Assembly: GCA_030248195.1 (NCBI GenBank)
Contig: JASAND010007799.1
Span: forward strand, 1 to 64,000
DNA: 64,000 nucleotides
DNA from: Trissonchulus latispiculum
Lineage: Eukaryota; Nematoda; Enoplea; Enoplida; Ironidae
Direction: 5' to 3'
Of the stretch, positions 24,316 to 35,481 are shown piece by piece (positions within the stretch are counted from its first letter, which is position 1; each line of letters starts with the position of its first letter). A model generated the notes under the pieces. The model had not been told where the DNA came from and made no database searches. It saw only the letters and a list, made by a program, of their open reading frames with translations. The translations under genes were made by a program, and so were the position numbers.

Positions 24316-25248
24316 ATGTTTGATTTTAATAAATCTACAAATACAGTCCAAGTGGATGGAACATGGTACATCCTAATTGGAACTTATTTCTTTATTATCG
24401 GCATGGTTACAAGCATTATTGATCTGTTGCTAATCTCAGCTATTATTGGCAGCAGAGATCTAAGATCTCGTAAGGAAATGTTGCTGGTTATTGCTCAGTG
24501 TCTATCCGACTTAATATATACTCTAGGTGGAGTATTGAACTATTATCAATACCTGCATATACATACTAATGACTTTCATGGAGTGCAGGTTCACCCCTGG
24601 TCTTGCATGACACAAATTTATAACTTTTTCTATATTGTTGGACCACAGTTTAGCGCCCTGGTTAATATTGTTGTTGGAATTGATCGACTGATTGCCGTTT
24701 GCAGGATGCAACAATATCTTAGCATGAGCAGAATTTACGTGATCGGGATGTGTGTTGGCGCATTTCTCTTATCAGTGGTATCCTACTTCGTCGCAGTTTA
24801 TCTATCCTTTAATCTTCATCCCGACGCCCGTGTTGGTATCCACTGTGCCAGCACCTGGGCTTCGTCCGTTGAATACGGGTCGTTTTATCCCCTGTTTACT
24901 GGCATCGCTGAGCTGCTAGCAATTGCACTTTATGTGGTTGTAATTTTGGCGTTGAAAATCAAATTCTCGCAAACAGAAAATGTGAAAGTGCAATCACTCC
25001 AACGCGAACGTCAGGTTAAGATGACCAAAACAATGGCCTGGGTAGTTACCTGTACTTTTGTATTTTACATTATACCATGGGAGTTTCAAGCGACCATCAG
25101 TGCTTTGAAAATTGGTCTTTCCAATGACTATGTCCTTTATGTGGCCTTCATCATCATATATTTGAACAAACTTTTGAACTCTCTGATTTACTTACGAAGT
25201 CTTAGAGATGTAAGACAGGAAATCTTGAAATGGTTTAAATATAATTAG
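24316..25248 (+). CDS. Srsx-like seven-transmembrane chemoreceptor (310 aa)
   Basis: Intact single-exon frame. Seven hydrophobic segments lie at about residues 18-43, 54-76, 98-120, 139-164, 188-214, 237-260 and 272-294. GIDRLIAV (121-128) occupies the DRY position and matches the nematode Srsx/rhodopsin-like pattern. C97 and C177 are placed for the TM3-loop2 disulfide. LNSLIY (287-292) stands where NPxxY is found, followed by a short Arg/Lys tail. N5 (NKST) is a possible glycosylation site. By family it would be a G-protein-coupled chemosensory receptor at the cell surface; the ligand is unknown. The ATG was chosen because an acceptor (TATTTTTAG, AG at 24308-24309) lies 6 bases before it, suggesting trans-splicing. 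A neuropeptide or other rhodopsin-family receptor is the main alternative. Confidence 0.85.
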   Translation: MFDFNKSTNTVQVDGTWYILIGTYFFIIGMVTSIIDLLLISAIIGSRDLRSRKEMLLVIAQCLSDLIYTLGGVLNYYQYLHIHTNDFHGVQVHPWSCMTQIYNFFYIVGPQFSALVNIVVGIDRLIAVCRMQQYLSMSRIYVIGMCVGAFLLSVVSYFVAVYLSFNLHPDARVGIHCASTWASSVEYGSFYPLFTGIAELLAIALYVVVILALKIKFSQTENVKVQSLQRERQVKMTKTMAWVVTCTFVFYIIPWEFQATISALKIGLSNDYVLYVAFIIIYLNKLLNSLIYLRSLRDVRQEILKWFKYN

Positions 25249-25312
25249 CCATTTGAAAAAAACTGAAACGTATACTGGCAACTCAATTGTACATATAAAC
25301 CTGCTCCTTACA

Positions 25313-25318
25313 ATTAAA
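25313..25318 (+). terminator. Likely polyadenylation signal (ATTAAA) of the GPCR gene
   Basis: ATTAAA 65 bases after the stop codon, in an AT-rich 3' region. Confidence 0.4.
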
Positions 25319-25450
25319 TAATGGAGCATCACTTGGCGGTTTAACCGTGTGACGTTTAATCAAAATCTCGACTGCAAAATTGCTCTAAGGAAGAATCTTG
25401 CCAATCAAAAAAGGAAGATCAGTGCAGCGATATAAACGTGCTGATTTCCT

Positions 25451-26307
25451 GGGGCCCGTTGCATAAAAATGATAAGTTATAAGTTCATAAGTTAATAAGT
25501 TCGTAAGTTAATATGTCATATACAATAAGTCGAGGTGTTGCATAAAATTTTATTGTAATAAGCTATTATTTCATAAGTAAATCTGAATTATAATAAGCGA
25601 AAAGTCATAAGTTCAACTGAAATGGCAACTAAAAGTCATAAGTTCAGCTAAAATAGCTGTCTACTTATTGCAAATATGTTTCAGTTCTACGAAGAGCAAT
25701 ACAATTAGTTTATGGGAAGATAAACGAAAAAGTTTAGCAAACAAAAGCCTTATTATTAAGAATTGAGGTAAAATTTCATTGTGTATGTTAACTCAAATAA
25801 TGACGGACCATATGCTTTTTTGGTTCAGCAATTTTTAGAGCATTGTTTATGTGGTAACGGAATGTGGAATTTGCTTCGTTGCTATTGCATCGTTAAGATT
25901 TCGGTCTTGGCACTTTTTATTTTCAACTTTACGCTACTAATAAAGCACAAAAACAGTAATTCTTTAAAGGAGAGTACTTTGAGCATTTCTACCAGTATTG
26001 CAACCGTTCGGAAAAGCCTAAATTTACCGTTTTCTGTACATTTGTTGCTATAAAATTAATACAATAAAATTGAAATTTTATTGCAAATTCGCTTATTTTA
26101 ATAAGCGACTTTTCATAAGTTAATAGTTATTGCCAAATTTTATGCAACGCTCGCTTATGAAATTTACTTATTTTAATTCCAAAATCGCTTATTTTAATAA
26201 GTCGCTTATGACTTATTTGGTTATGACTTTTATGCAACGCAAATTCGCTTATTGTATATGACTTATTGGACTTATTAACTTATTGTAATTTTTATGCAAC
26301 GGGCCCC
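25451..26307. mobile_element. MITE with GGGGCCCGTTGCATAAAAAT termini
   Basis: A 20-bp perfect inverted repeat bounds an 857-bp AT-rich element. The interior is crowded with ATAAGT/ACTTAT units in both orientations, i.e. subterminal repeats. CCTGGGG overlaps both ends and may be the target duplication, but the G/C overlap with the terminus prevents a clean call. The 90-codon frame at 25781-26053 has no recognisable domain. Confidence 0.8.
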
Positions 26308-26869
26308 TGGGGTTAGCCTTGACCACCGATTTTTTTCTAGACGTTAGAGTGCGTACTGCGTCGTACAGTAGGTATTGTTTCGCAATGTCTTTTGATGATC
26401 TTGTTATTTTTAACCGCAACAGGCTATTTTCAGCACAGTCCTTTCTCCTCTTAGTTAACATTTGTTCGCCTCCTATTACTACTTCATAATCTATTTCTTT
26501 ATCAAGCTACTGTATATACACAGTATATATAATATTTATACAGTATATATGTGACGTCCCTAACCCGAAATCGCAGAAAACTAGTTGTGTGAGGCTCAAA
26601 CCTCACAAAACCCGTTCTGTGATGCCATATCTAGCAAACCTGGTTCTGTGAGGTTTGTGCCTCACAAAAACCGTCCTGTGATGCCATTTTTCACAAAACT
26701 AGTTTTGTGAGGCAACTTTCCTCACAAAACCCAACATGATTGCATAATTTATATTATATTGCTATTTAAAAGTTGTTGCATGTGTTATAATTCCAAGACT
26801 TCAGGATTTTCAGTGAAAACTGTTCAACAACAAATTTCGTTACTTTAATTTTTAAGTTATATACGTTTT

Positions 26870-27191
26870 CCAAAATTTAAAATAAGGAATAATTAAATGA
26901 AAATTGAATTAAATTTATTGTTTAAAAGCTTTCGCTTAATTGGTGGTTTCCTTGGTATCCAATACTTTTATGAGGTTATTTCCACGTTCCGATCAGGGTT
27001 TGTGCGGACGTTTTAGTTTCAAGTTCCAGATTTTTAAGTTTTTTCCAAGGATTCCAGAGACCATTTTCCAGATTTTCCAGAATAACCTCATAAAAGTCTT
27101 GGACACCAAAGAAACCAACAATTAAGCGAAAGCTTTTAAACAATAAATTTAATTCAATTTTCATTTAATTTTTCTTTATTTTAAATTTTGG
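26870..27191. mobile_element. Small inverted-repeat MITE in the loop
   Basis: Arms of ~110 bp (26870-26982 and 27083-27191) start at TCCAAAATTTAAAATAA and contain matching TTTAAAAGCTTTCGCTTAAT stretches in opposite orientation. About 100 bp of unpaired centre. Confidence 0.75.
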
Positions 27192-27197
27192 AAAAAG

Positions 27198-27956
27198 GGA
27201 CTTAGTATGCAACGCGGACAGTTACTACGTTAAACTGTCCACACTTACTGAGCGTGGACAGTTAATGGACACTTTAATATTACTACCGCGCATAAGTATG
27301 TAACGCGGACAGTTACAAAAGACTTTAGTGTACGGTCAGATAACAGATTTTGACTAATTGTAACATTAATGACATTGTTTGCCAGATTTAAAAATGTCGC
27401 CAGTTTATCACCAAACTGTCGCCAAACTGTTCTTCGCACAAGACTTCTTAATCAAGTGCAGGTGTTCTAGAACAAAAGGCTATCACAATCGGAAGCTTTG
27501 TCGGATTTCAAGGTGATATATACATTTAGGCTCTTGAGGATCGAATTACACTATCCACCAATGGAATAACAATTTTTCCACTATAAATACTCAAAACAGA
27601 AATTCTAATCCACAATGAGCTGTTAGTTTAGTTTGCTAAGATTACAATATAAACTAAACGACTGTTCGGCTACCTTTTTTGGCAGCGCCACGATCACGAA
27701 GTTTGAGAAGCATGCGGAAGATGTTAGAATGTAAGAATAATCTGTAGGTATTAAGTATAGAAAAGTTGAAACGTAGTCCCAAGTCCCCAAATACATATTA
27801 TTGTCCACAAATTCACAGTGTCTACATGTCAGTGTGTAACTGTCCGCGTTTTCAAACTGTCTACATCTTAATGGGTAACTGTCCGCGTGGCCTTACTTGT
27901 GCAACACATGCAGTCAGTTTAAAGTGAGAAGTGAGTCCGCGTTGCATACTAAGTCC
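27198..27956. mobile_element. DNA transposon, 759 bp, with 8-bp target duplication
   Basis: Perfect 22-bp inverted termini beginning GGACTTAGTATGCAACGCGG, flanked by a perfect duplication GGAAAAAG (27190-27197 and 27957-27964). GCGGACAGTTAC-like repeats recur inside both ends. An 8-bp duplication suggests a hAT-like or similar superfamily. Non-coding. Confidence 0.9.
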
Positions 27957-28137
27957 GGAAAAAGTAATACATAACTTAAAATTAAATCAACGAAATTTGT
28001 TGTGGGACAGCATTCACTGAAAATCCTGAAGTCTTGTAATTATAACACATGCAACAACTTTTAAATAGCAATATAATATAAAGTATGCAATCATGTCAGG
28101 TTTTGTGAGGAAAGTTGCCTCACAAAACTAGTTTTGT

Positions 28138-28540
28138 CAAGAGTACATAATGATAAGAGTATGACAAGCGTCACACTCTATGCAGTGAAGGCCAAAACTA
28201 TGCTATGCGCGTTATCAAATGACCCCCCACGAATTGACCCCCTCTCACACCGCCCCTATATGGGTACGTGGTCCAAACGGGGGTCGCTGACTGCTTTGCA
28301 TAATGACACGCTGAAATTAACAGGGGCCCAATTTGGGAAGGGGGTTTAAGCGTGTATGTTTAGCACTTGAATGTGGAAAACATGCTAAGCGACCTCCGTT
28401 TGGGACTATGTACCCATATAGGAGCGGTGTGAGAGGGGGTCAATTCGTGGGAGGGTCAGCCGATAGCGCGCATGGCATAGTTTTGGCCTTCGCTGCATAG
28501 AATGTGACGCTTGTCATACTCTTATCATTATGTACTCTTG
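28138..28540. mobile_element. Fold-back MITE, 403 bp, inserted in the right arm of the host element
   Basis: Ends CAAGAGTACATAATGATAAG and its reverse complement. It interrupts the right arm exactly where the left arm is continuous, leaving GTTTTGT on both sides (28131-28137 and 28541-28547), so the insertion is proven by comparison of the two arms. Long imperfect arms with AGGCCAAAACTATG at both sides. Confidence 0.9.
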
Positions 28541-28723
28541 GTTTTGTGAGAAATGGCATCACAGAACGGGTTTTGTGAGGCACAGACCCCACAGAACTAG
28601 TTTTGATAAATAAGGCATCACAGAACAGCTTTTGTGAGGTTTGAGACTCACGGAACTAGTTTTGTGCGATTTCGGGTTTGGAACGGAATATACAATAAAT
28701 TCACAATAATTTGCCTTCACAGT

Positions 28724-28833
28724 TCAAGGTCGTTGTCTAATTCTGTCCATCAAATTATGATAGGCTTCCAGTTTTCGATTGAATGCTCTCTTTGGCTCTG
28801 GATCCCTAATATCTGCTTCATCAAGACTTGCTA
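28724..28833 (-). CDS. PAN-like gene last exon
   Basis: Acceptor catgttctag; 36 codons ending RIRQRP and TGA. The reading frame continues from the previous exon through a split Leu codon. Confidence 0.5.
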
Positions 28834-31355
28834 CTAGAACATGAAATAAAAAACAGCTACCAACAGAATTTTTTGCAATGTTTTAATACTGTTTGAACTA
28901 AAATTCAAATGTATATGATGTGGTTATAAGGAATATATAGCAAACCATGGCGCATCTCCGCCTACTTTGGAAAGTTTCTCAAGTCTGCGAAATCTCGAAC
29001 CCAAAGAGTATGGTTGACCCCTTGATTTTGGCCTACATAGTTACCAGCATCTACCAGCTAGAGACAAAATGGGTAACTGTGTCAGGGCCAATAACCCTGC
29101 TTAGCAATCTAATAATTGTTTTAGTTTTTAATAATTAATAAATAATGGGTAATAATAGCTTTTTATTTTCTTATCCAGTCGATCTTAGGTATTCATCTCA
29201 GTGATTGTGTCATTTACCTACTGCACTTACATTCAGAAATAAAGCATTCGGCTTTCGGTTCATAATAATTCATGACATGGCGATAGTAAAGATTGTTGGG
29301 AAGTCCTGAATCATTGTAAAGTTCACAGACTACACCGGGATTTCCTGTAATTATCCCAAACACCACTGATTTGCCTAAAACAGCAACTGATAGTGTGAAC
29401 TTCGTTTTACACTGGCTTGCACCAGCCACTAACCATTTTAACTCAGTGTTAGCTTAACTCGGTGTTAACTTAACTCGGTGCTAGCTTAACTCGGTGTTAA
29501 CAAGAGATAACCCGCAATTACACCGTTGCACCGTTAGGTAGAAGTAACTCGGGGTTAAACCCTAAGGTTGTGACAAAGTCCATATGGTTAACCCACCTCG
29601 GGAGTAGGGTTAACCCGCCCAACCTCAAGAGTAGAATTAAGCCTTAAGCTTATTTTTAAGCATATTATTATTGTTCCGGGATTAAATTCTGAGATAAAAT
29701 AATAATGTTGAGTGACCATTGGCCAATCATAAAGGATATTAAGATAAAGATTATAAGGCATTTGTTTTATCTGTCTTTCTACACAATTGCTTTCTCCTCT
29801 GCAATTTATTAAACTAACGGTAACCTTTTTACTATAGTTGTTCTTGGCTTGGTTCTTGGCTAGGATAAACTACAATTTTATCAAGTTTTCGAGCAGCATT
29901 TGTAACTGCTCTCTAAAATGCCTATCCCAGTACAAGAAAATTTCTGTTAACCTCATTCTCCGACTGATAACACCGAGTTAAATAGATGGGTGTATGTAGC
30001 CGCTTCCTGGCTGGATGGGAACTGTTTCCGGCTTCCCTATGGTTTGGCCAACCCTCTCTCGGCGTTATCCTTTAGGTTTAGCAACACTGAGCTAAAAGGC
30101 GTTTGTGCAGAAGGTTAGGGCTAATCTTAACCATAAGTTTAATTCGATGTTACAGTTGGCCTTAACGTTAGCTTTAATCTTATTTGGTGCAAACGAGCGT
30201 AATCTTGTAGTTGCGCTATTGTGAGAAACAGTAAAACTTCAAAAGAAAAATAAATTCTTGATGTTTTTGTGAATGACATTTCAAAACTGCGTAGTTATTG
30301 GTTTGGCTTTGCGTATTTAACTACTTTTATTACGAATTTAACTTATCATAGCCGTTATTCTTACATCTTGGCTTTTCATACCAACAGAGCGTCAGACACT
30401 CTTCTTCGGTTGGATAGACAATCTCTGCGTAAGGAAGAAACGGGAGATGAATGTCTCGATTCGCATATTTGAAGTAACATTCACAGATTTCACAGTTTTC
30501 TGTTACTAAACAAAATTATATCTAATATAAAACTATAAACTTTCAAGGGTAAATAACTATATAACCATGTAGCCAAATTTTCATCGCTTTTTTGACGTTT
30601 CTTTCTTAATAATATCAAGAGTATATAATGAAATATTATGTTTTCACGATAATATCAATACTAGTTCAGTTTCAAAAATATGAATAGTTTCTGATAAAGT
30701 GACGGAATAGGATAACAATAAAAAGCAATTCTACGTGGACTGTGGGCATGAGCGTATACTCTAGCAAGATTCAGTTAAGCTAAAAGCCTATCAATGTTGA
30801 GGTGCTAAATCTGAAGTCACCGACCTTGACTATACAGTCATAGAGGTGATGCTTAGCTTGCCGCCAAAAGACTGCTGCAGTGACAGTGAAGTGCATCTGT
30901 TTTGGTACACATAATTACACTTCTTATTATGAAAAATAAGTGGTCGATCCTGCAACGGTGACCATTGTGAACAGCTTCTTATGACATAAATAAATTCTAA
31001 AATCCCGCTATTGTTATGCTGACCAAATACATGCTTTATATATATTTTTTTAAAATGAAGGAATCGTACAAGGTCGGAATCGTAGCAGCTCTCTCGTATC
31101 CCGGAATTAAAATTCAACCAAAATTCAATTGAAGTATTATGACACAACAAAAAGAAAGATGTAAGAGTAATACTTGTATCTTTTGGAGTAGGCTGTTCTG
31201 TTGTCGTCATGGCGGTTGTATTTTCGGATTCCAGACTCATTAGATCGGGTGGAAACAGTTGAGCAAGATTAAAGCTCTGACTTACAACTAGCGCTGGATA
31301 CGCACCATATGCACAGATCGCTATCAAATAGTTAAACAATTGCATAGCTGCCAAG
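28724..31355 (-). CDS. Secreted PAN/apple-like domain protein, multi-exon
   Basis: Exons proposed: 31355-31174 (ATG 31345), 30996 to about 30836, 30505-30365, 29428-29231 and 28833-28724. Exon 1 encodes a signal peptide (MQLFNYLIAICAYG...) and a Thr/Pro-rich linker. Its donor and the exon 2 acceptor are both phase 1 and stay open. The 30505 exon reads CYFKYANRDI then EEECLTLCW, the Cys/aromatic pattern of PAN/apple domains; the next exon adds GVVCELYND, and the last ends in a charged helix (EPKRAFNRKLEAYHNLMD). These last three exons join in frame. The exon 2 to exon 3 junction does not: a phase-0 donor at 30836 meets a phase-1 acceptor, so a different donor or a missed small exon is needed. 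An acceptor 10 bases before the ATG suggests trans-splicing. Confidence 0.5.
29231..29428 (-). CDS. PAN-like gene exon: second half of the domain
   Basis: Acceptor aatggttag, donor GAAT/gtaagt (perfect consensus). Encodes SVVFGIITGNPGVVCELYND and a Tyr-rich stretch. The open frame runs five codons past the donor into a stop. Confidence 0.5.
29438..29985. mobile_element. MITE-like insertion with 16-bp iterated end, in a PAN-gene intron
   Basis: Four head-to-tail 16-bp units (TTAACTCGGTGTTAAC and variants) fill 29438-29501, ending 8 bp from the splice acceptor of the 29428 exon. The reverse complement TAACACCGAGTTAA occurs at 29969-29982. No target duplication was confirmed. Confidence 0.5.
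30365..30505 (-). CDS. PAN-like gene exon: first half of the PAN-like domain
   Basis: Acceptor attttgtttag, donor AGAT/gtaaga. Encodes NCEICECYFKYANRDI and EEECLTLCW. Confidence 0.5.
30836..30996 (-). CDS. PAN-like gene exon 2 (3' end uncertain)
   Basis: Acceptor gggattttag before AATTTATT. Encodes a Cys-containing segment (RSCSQWSPL, KKCNYVYQNRC). The donor is uncertain: ACT/gtatag at 30836 gives the wrong phase for the next exon. Confidence 0.4.
31174..31345 (-). CDS. PAN-like gene exon 1: signal peptide
   Basis: ATG lies 10 bases after GTGTTTCAG. Residues 1-22 form a hydrophobic signal sequence; residues 40-57 are Thr/Ser/Pro-rich. Donor ACAA/gtatta. Confidence 0.5.
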
Positions 31356-31924
31356 CTGAAACACACAAATCAATAAAATATGCCAAACGTACAAATGCAA
31401 TAAACCCTAAAACTGAATGAATACCGTAATTGAAAGCTTTTGCGATTGAGAAGTCAACAACTTCGTGAAAAATACCTGAGTCAAATTCTAGCACAATTGG
31501 TCAAACTTGTGAGCGGTAATCAAGACATGAACCAACAAGCCACAAAGTAAATACATAAATTTAGAGTAATATCATTTTTTCTAGTAAAATTGTCTATAGC
31601 AAACAAAAAATAAAGAAAATGCGAAATGTTTTTGAATCAGCTCAATGGAATAAATACGCAGCACATGTATGTCAAAATATCTTGTTTAGTGTCACTTTCA
31701 AAACAAAAGAAAGTTCTACGTAATTGTGCCATGACCTAAATTCTACTTTGTGGGTTAATAGTTACACTCACAGATTTTACACCAAGAAGAAATAACGAAT
31801 AAAGACAGCTTTAACTTTTACTTCAGCAGAAAGAGTAACTTTCTTGAAATCCTCTGGTTTCAGTTGCGTAAAGAAAACAGATTAAACGTTACACTACTGA
31901 CCAAGGTCATCCATACGATTCACT

Positions 31925-32845
31925 CCCATTTGCGCGCGAGTCTCATTTGCGCGCAGCTCACAAAAATTCAGAGTGTCCCATTTGCGTGCAAACCAATTTG
32001 ACCACTATTCTTACATTGTCCTTACGGTAGCCCAATTTGCGCGCAGTACATACAGTAAGTAACTATACAGCTAAAATGTTCAGTAGGCATAACTATAGAA
32101 AATAAATTTGTAGCTATGAAAATAAACCAATCTTGCAGAAACGCATAACACATTAACATTAGTTGCAGTTTGCAATACGTGTCAGTGATAAAAATTCCAA
32201 GTTAAACAGTTTATTTTATAAAGTAAAAATAAAAATATATGTTGATTCAAAATGTGAGTTTACAGATGAAACTGCGTTTTTAAGTTATAACTATTTTTTC
32301 CAGAAAAGCGAAAGAGGTTACTTAGTTTAGTGTAATTCAAGCTAAAATATATACTCCATGATAGTATACAAACTTGATTCTTTTATATCATTTCATGACA
32401 CCAAGTCAAGCGAGAGTCATCAAGCTTCATTGCGAACCAAACGTACTTAGTGTTTTCACCTTTCAATTTTTTGCTAAAAAACCCACAAAAGGAAGTCCCT
32501 TGTTAGAAATTTGGCGACAAGATTGTAAAGGTTGACCAAAATATTTTTCACGAAAAGAAGGATATCATCATTCCGTTTCAGAAAATAAATACTTTATGGT
32601 AGCTAATTGTTTATATATCTTGTTTATAGCTGGATTATTGTTTTTCATACTTTGATACAAAAATTGAAGTAGTTTTGGTCGCAATTATGAAATGGAATTA
32701 TGAAATTATGAAATCGCAAATGGGACTCCTTACAACAGATTTAAGCAATACATAAACACTTAGTGAGTGCATCTGCAAATCAGTCTTGCGCGCAAATGGG
32801 GTTGAGTTAAATGAAAATTTTAATTTGTGTGAGCAAATGGGACTC
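31925..32845. mobile_element. MITE with CCCATTTGCGCGC repeats at both ends
   Basis: GA(G)TCCCATTTGC lies at the left (about 31922-31940) and GCAAATGGGACTC at the right (32828-32842). Further CCCATTTGCGCGCA copies follow inside each end (31946, 31978, 32029; reverse at 32710, 32787). The interior contains a relative of the fold-back arm. The exact ends are uncertain. Confidence 0.6.
32520..32660. repeat. Diverged fragment of the 2415-3754 fold-back family
   Basis: Shares TTTTTCACGAAAAGAA, then CCG-TTCAGAAAATA-ATACTTT-TGGTAGCTA in the same order and spacing as 3630-3690. Confidence 0.7.
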
Positions 32846-35413
32846 CACCATCCCGTCCCGACAGCCAAGGCAAGGACGACGCCATCTTGACAACACTATG
32901 TTGCTTTTAGGTACATTCACTCACAGGTCTGAAAATTTCTTAAACCAGAAAGGAGTAAACTAAAGTAAAAATAAAATAACAAAAATTAGATTGACTGTTA
33001 GATCGCATGGACCAGGACCAGGATGTGAGGTAGGACGAAAGTCATATTCATATGCAATATTTCATGGTTTTCCAATAGCATTAAAATGACAGAAAACCCC
33101 AAATTTCTTCGCTGCGCATCGTCATGTTGGAGACTGGAGTGTGGTCAAAGAATGAAGAGAGTCGAACCAGACTTGGAATTGTCGCAATTTTGATACCTGC
33201 GGTCACAAAATGATGATGCATACAGCTATTCCTGGTTTGTCCTGATTCAGAAGAACGGCCGGCCCGATTGCCTCTAGCCGGTTTGACACCGCCCGGCCAA
33301 CAATAAGCCGATACTTACTTGTTAATTTGAATTAAAGCTTTTCTGGGGCTGGAAATTTCCTCCGAAAAACGGATGCATTTCAAGCTATTTTTCATTAGTG
33401 CAATATCGTTTAAAAGTATAAAATTAGCGCAGAGGGGTTAAAATCCTTGGTTCTTGACATTTATATTTTCTCATCTTTTCCCTCCTTTGAATCGCAAAGG
33501 GGGCGCCCCCCCACTGGATCTGCACCTGAAGTAACTCTCACCCCAATCCTTAATCGTTAGTCTAATTCCTATCCTATACCTAAAATCGCCTATTATCTCA
33601 CAAAACGCCAGGTTTATTTAACAGAATCATCAATCATTAAACCATCGCCAAAGCTGACCTAGCTTACAAAATGCAGCACATACATTATCACTTTCATACA
33701 AAAAATAATACGCATTGCACTCTCAGAAAAACACAAGATCACCAGGTTTATGAAGAATGCTGATCAAAACAAATCCCAAGCGCATCACTGCATTTGTTGG
33801 TAACTATCCACAAACTACTAAATTATCCGAAAAGGTGGTCAAGCCTCGGGCCCGGCGGTCAGGTTGCCGACCGGAGCTAAAAAAGCAAAATTTGGTAAAT
33901 TTTTAACATTTTTTAGCAAAACTTTGAAAATTGGAAAGTTAAAATAGATAAAATTGTTGCAAATTGTTAGTTTTCTCATCGATTTGAATGAAAATACCAA
34001 TAGCTGTCTTATGTATGTATACCTGAAATGATACCAATTTTCAAAATCTAAAATTTTCAATTTAGACCACCAATTTTTAAGCCCCGGTCACGGTAGCGGC
34101 AGAGCAGCCCCGGTGCATCTCTAATATAAAACACATGTATATTACAGCGACCAGCTATTTTATATACACAGTAGACGATCGGCAGGGTAATTATTTTCAC
34201 CTTGACAAACGGGTAAAAAGAGCTCATACAAAGATTTTCAAAATGGAATATTTAGCTAGTGCATTTTAGTATACGGATGTTAAATTTCTAAATTTAGGGA
34301 GAATTTAATTTTTGTGAGAGGACCCGTCCACAGTAATGCTTTTTCTGCCTCTTCAACAAATAACCGTCCTATGTATGTACTAAACAAAATTTAATACAGA
34401 TGAACAATAGCTTTAACAGGGTCATCATGCATTCAACTGTACAGTTTAGGCATTGCATACAAAATAGACGGAGGATTAACTACAGGCTACATGCAGCCTA
34501 TCCAAGCAACAGTTTGCAAATTTTGGTCAGTATAAGTACTCAATCACTGAAACCATTTTAACCCTTTAACCTAAAACTTTTAACCTTTTGCCGCAAAATC
34601 TCAGCTAGCACTGCTTTAAGCTTCTGAGTTTTAAGTAACAAATGCAGAGAAATTCGCAATTAGAATAGGCTATCAAGAGACAAAAAATAGGGTTTTACAT
34701 AAAAATAATTAATACAAGAATATTAAGTATATACTACATCATAAAACAGAACAAACACAACAGTATATAAATAAACTAAGTCTACACAGAATAAGCAAGT
34801 CATTCATGATGCAGAAAAATATACAAAGGTTTAAATGAATAAACAAACAACATGCCGGTGAACGCCCATTTTAGCATGACACGACAGAACAATCTGAAAC
34901 ATGAAAATGTTATTGATTAATAATGTTAGATAATAATTACGTAAAGGATACGATTAATGAGAAACTCCAACCATACAAAACTAGTCAGCTATATAATTTT
35001 AGATATTTCGGCGAAAAATCAGCAGAGATTACACAGATAGAGTGTACATATGCATTAGGTACACGTAAACAGGCATTACGTATGTATGTGACAATGCGTT
35101 GCACGGTGGTCGTCGGGTATATAATTTGCACGACATAAGCGAACACACAGACTATGCGTATACGCATCTCAGTTAAGCGATACAAAATAGTTGACGCAGA
35201 CAATTTCTAAAACAGCCTGCAACCTGCAAGTATCGTCATAAACCCTGCATGCATGACTCATATACTGTTTTCACGGAACATCCATGCTTCTGGAAATTAA
35301 TGTTTAGCAATGTTGGATTATTAAGGGATATCGAAAGACTTCAACAACCAATCAACCAACCCGTATTTAATCATATTAATAGCCGGGGAGGAGAGTGAAC
35401 AAGAGAAGACTCG
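32846..35413. other. Intergenic stretch downstream of CHMP4
   Basis: No exon recognised. It probably contains the CHMP4 3' UTR just below 35414. GC patches near 33250, 33495 (GGGGGCGCCCCCCC) and 33845 look like repeat ends. The minus frame at 33839-34060 has no domain. Confidence 0.4.
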
Positions 35414-35481
35414 TTAAGATGCAGCCCAGGCTTCCAGCTCAGCCATCTCTGGATCTTCTTCTTGCGCTCTAGGCTTCTCTT
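35414..35481 (-). CDS. CHMP4: CHMP4 exon 5 (residues 202-223, stop)
   Basis: Acceptor ttgtttcag. 21 codons plus stop, acidic then MAELEAWAAS. Found by its similarity to the CHMP4 tail, 7.5 kb from exon 4. Confidence 0.88.

Larger units (their letters stand above)
26562..28684. mobile_element. Long terminal-inverted-repeat element carrying nested insertions
   Basis: Ends are AACCCGAAATCGCA and its reverse complement (after about 26562 and before about 28684). Arms of ~310 bp, built from alternating CTCACAAAAC and CTGTGATGCC motifs, pair across the whole element. The loop holds two further elements and the right arm a third. No clear target duplication was found at the outer ends. Confidence 0.8.

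Noticed and set aside
25448..26312. CCTGGGG as a firm target duplication of the 25451 MITE
   Set aside because: It overlaps the GGGGCCC terminal repeat, so element end and duplication cannot be separated.
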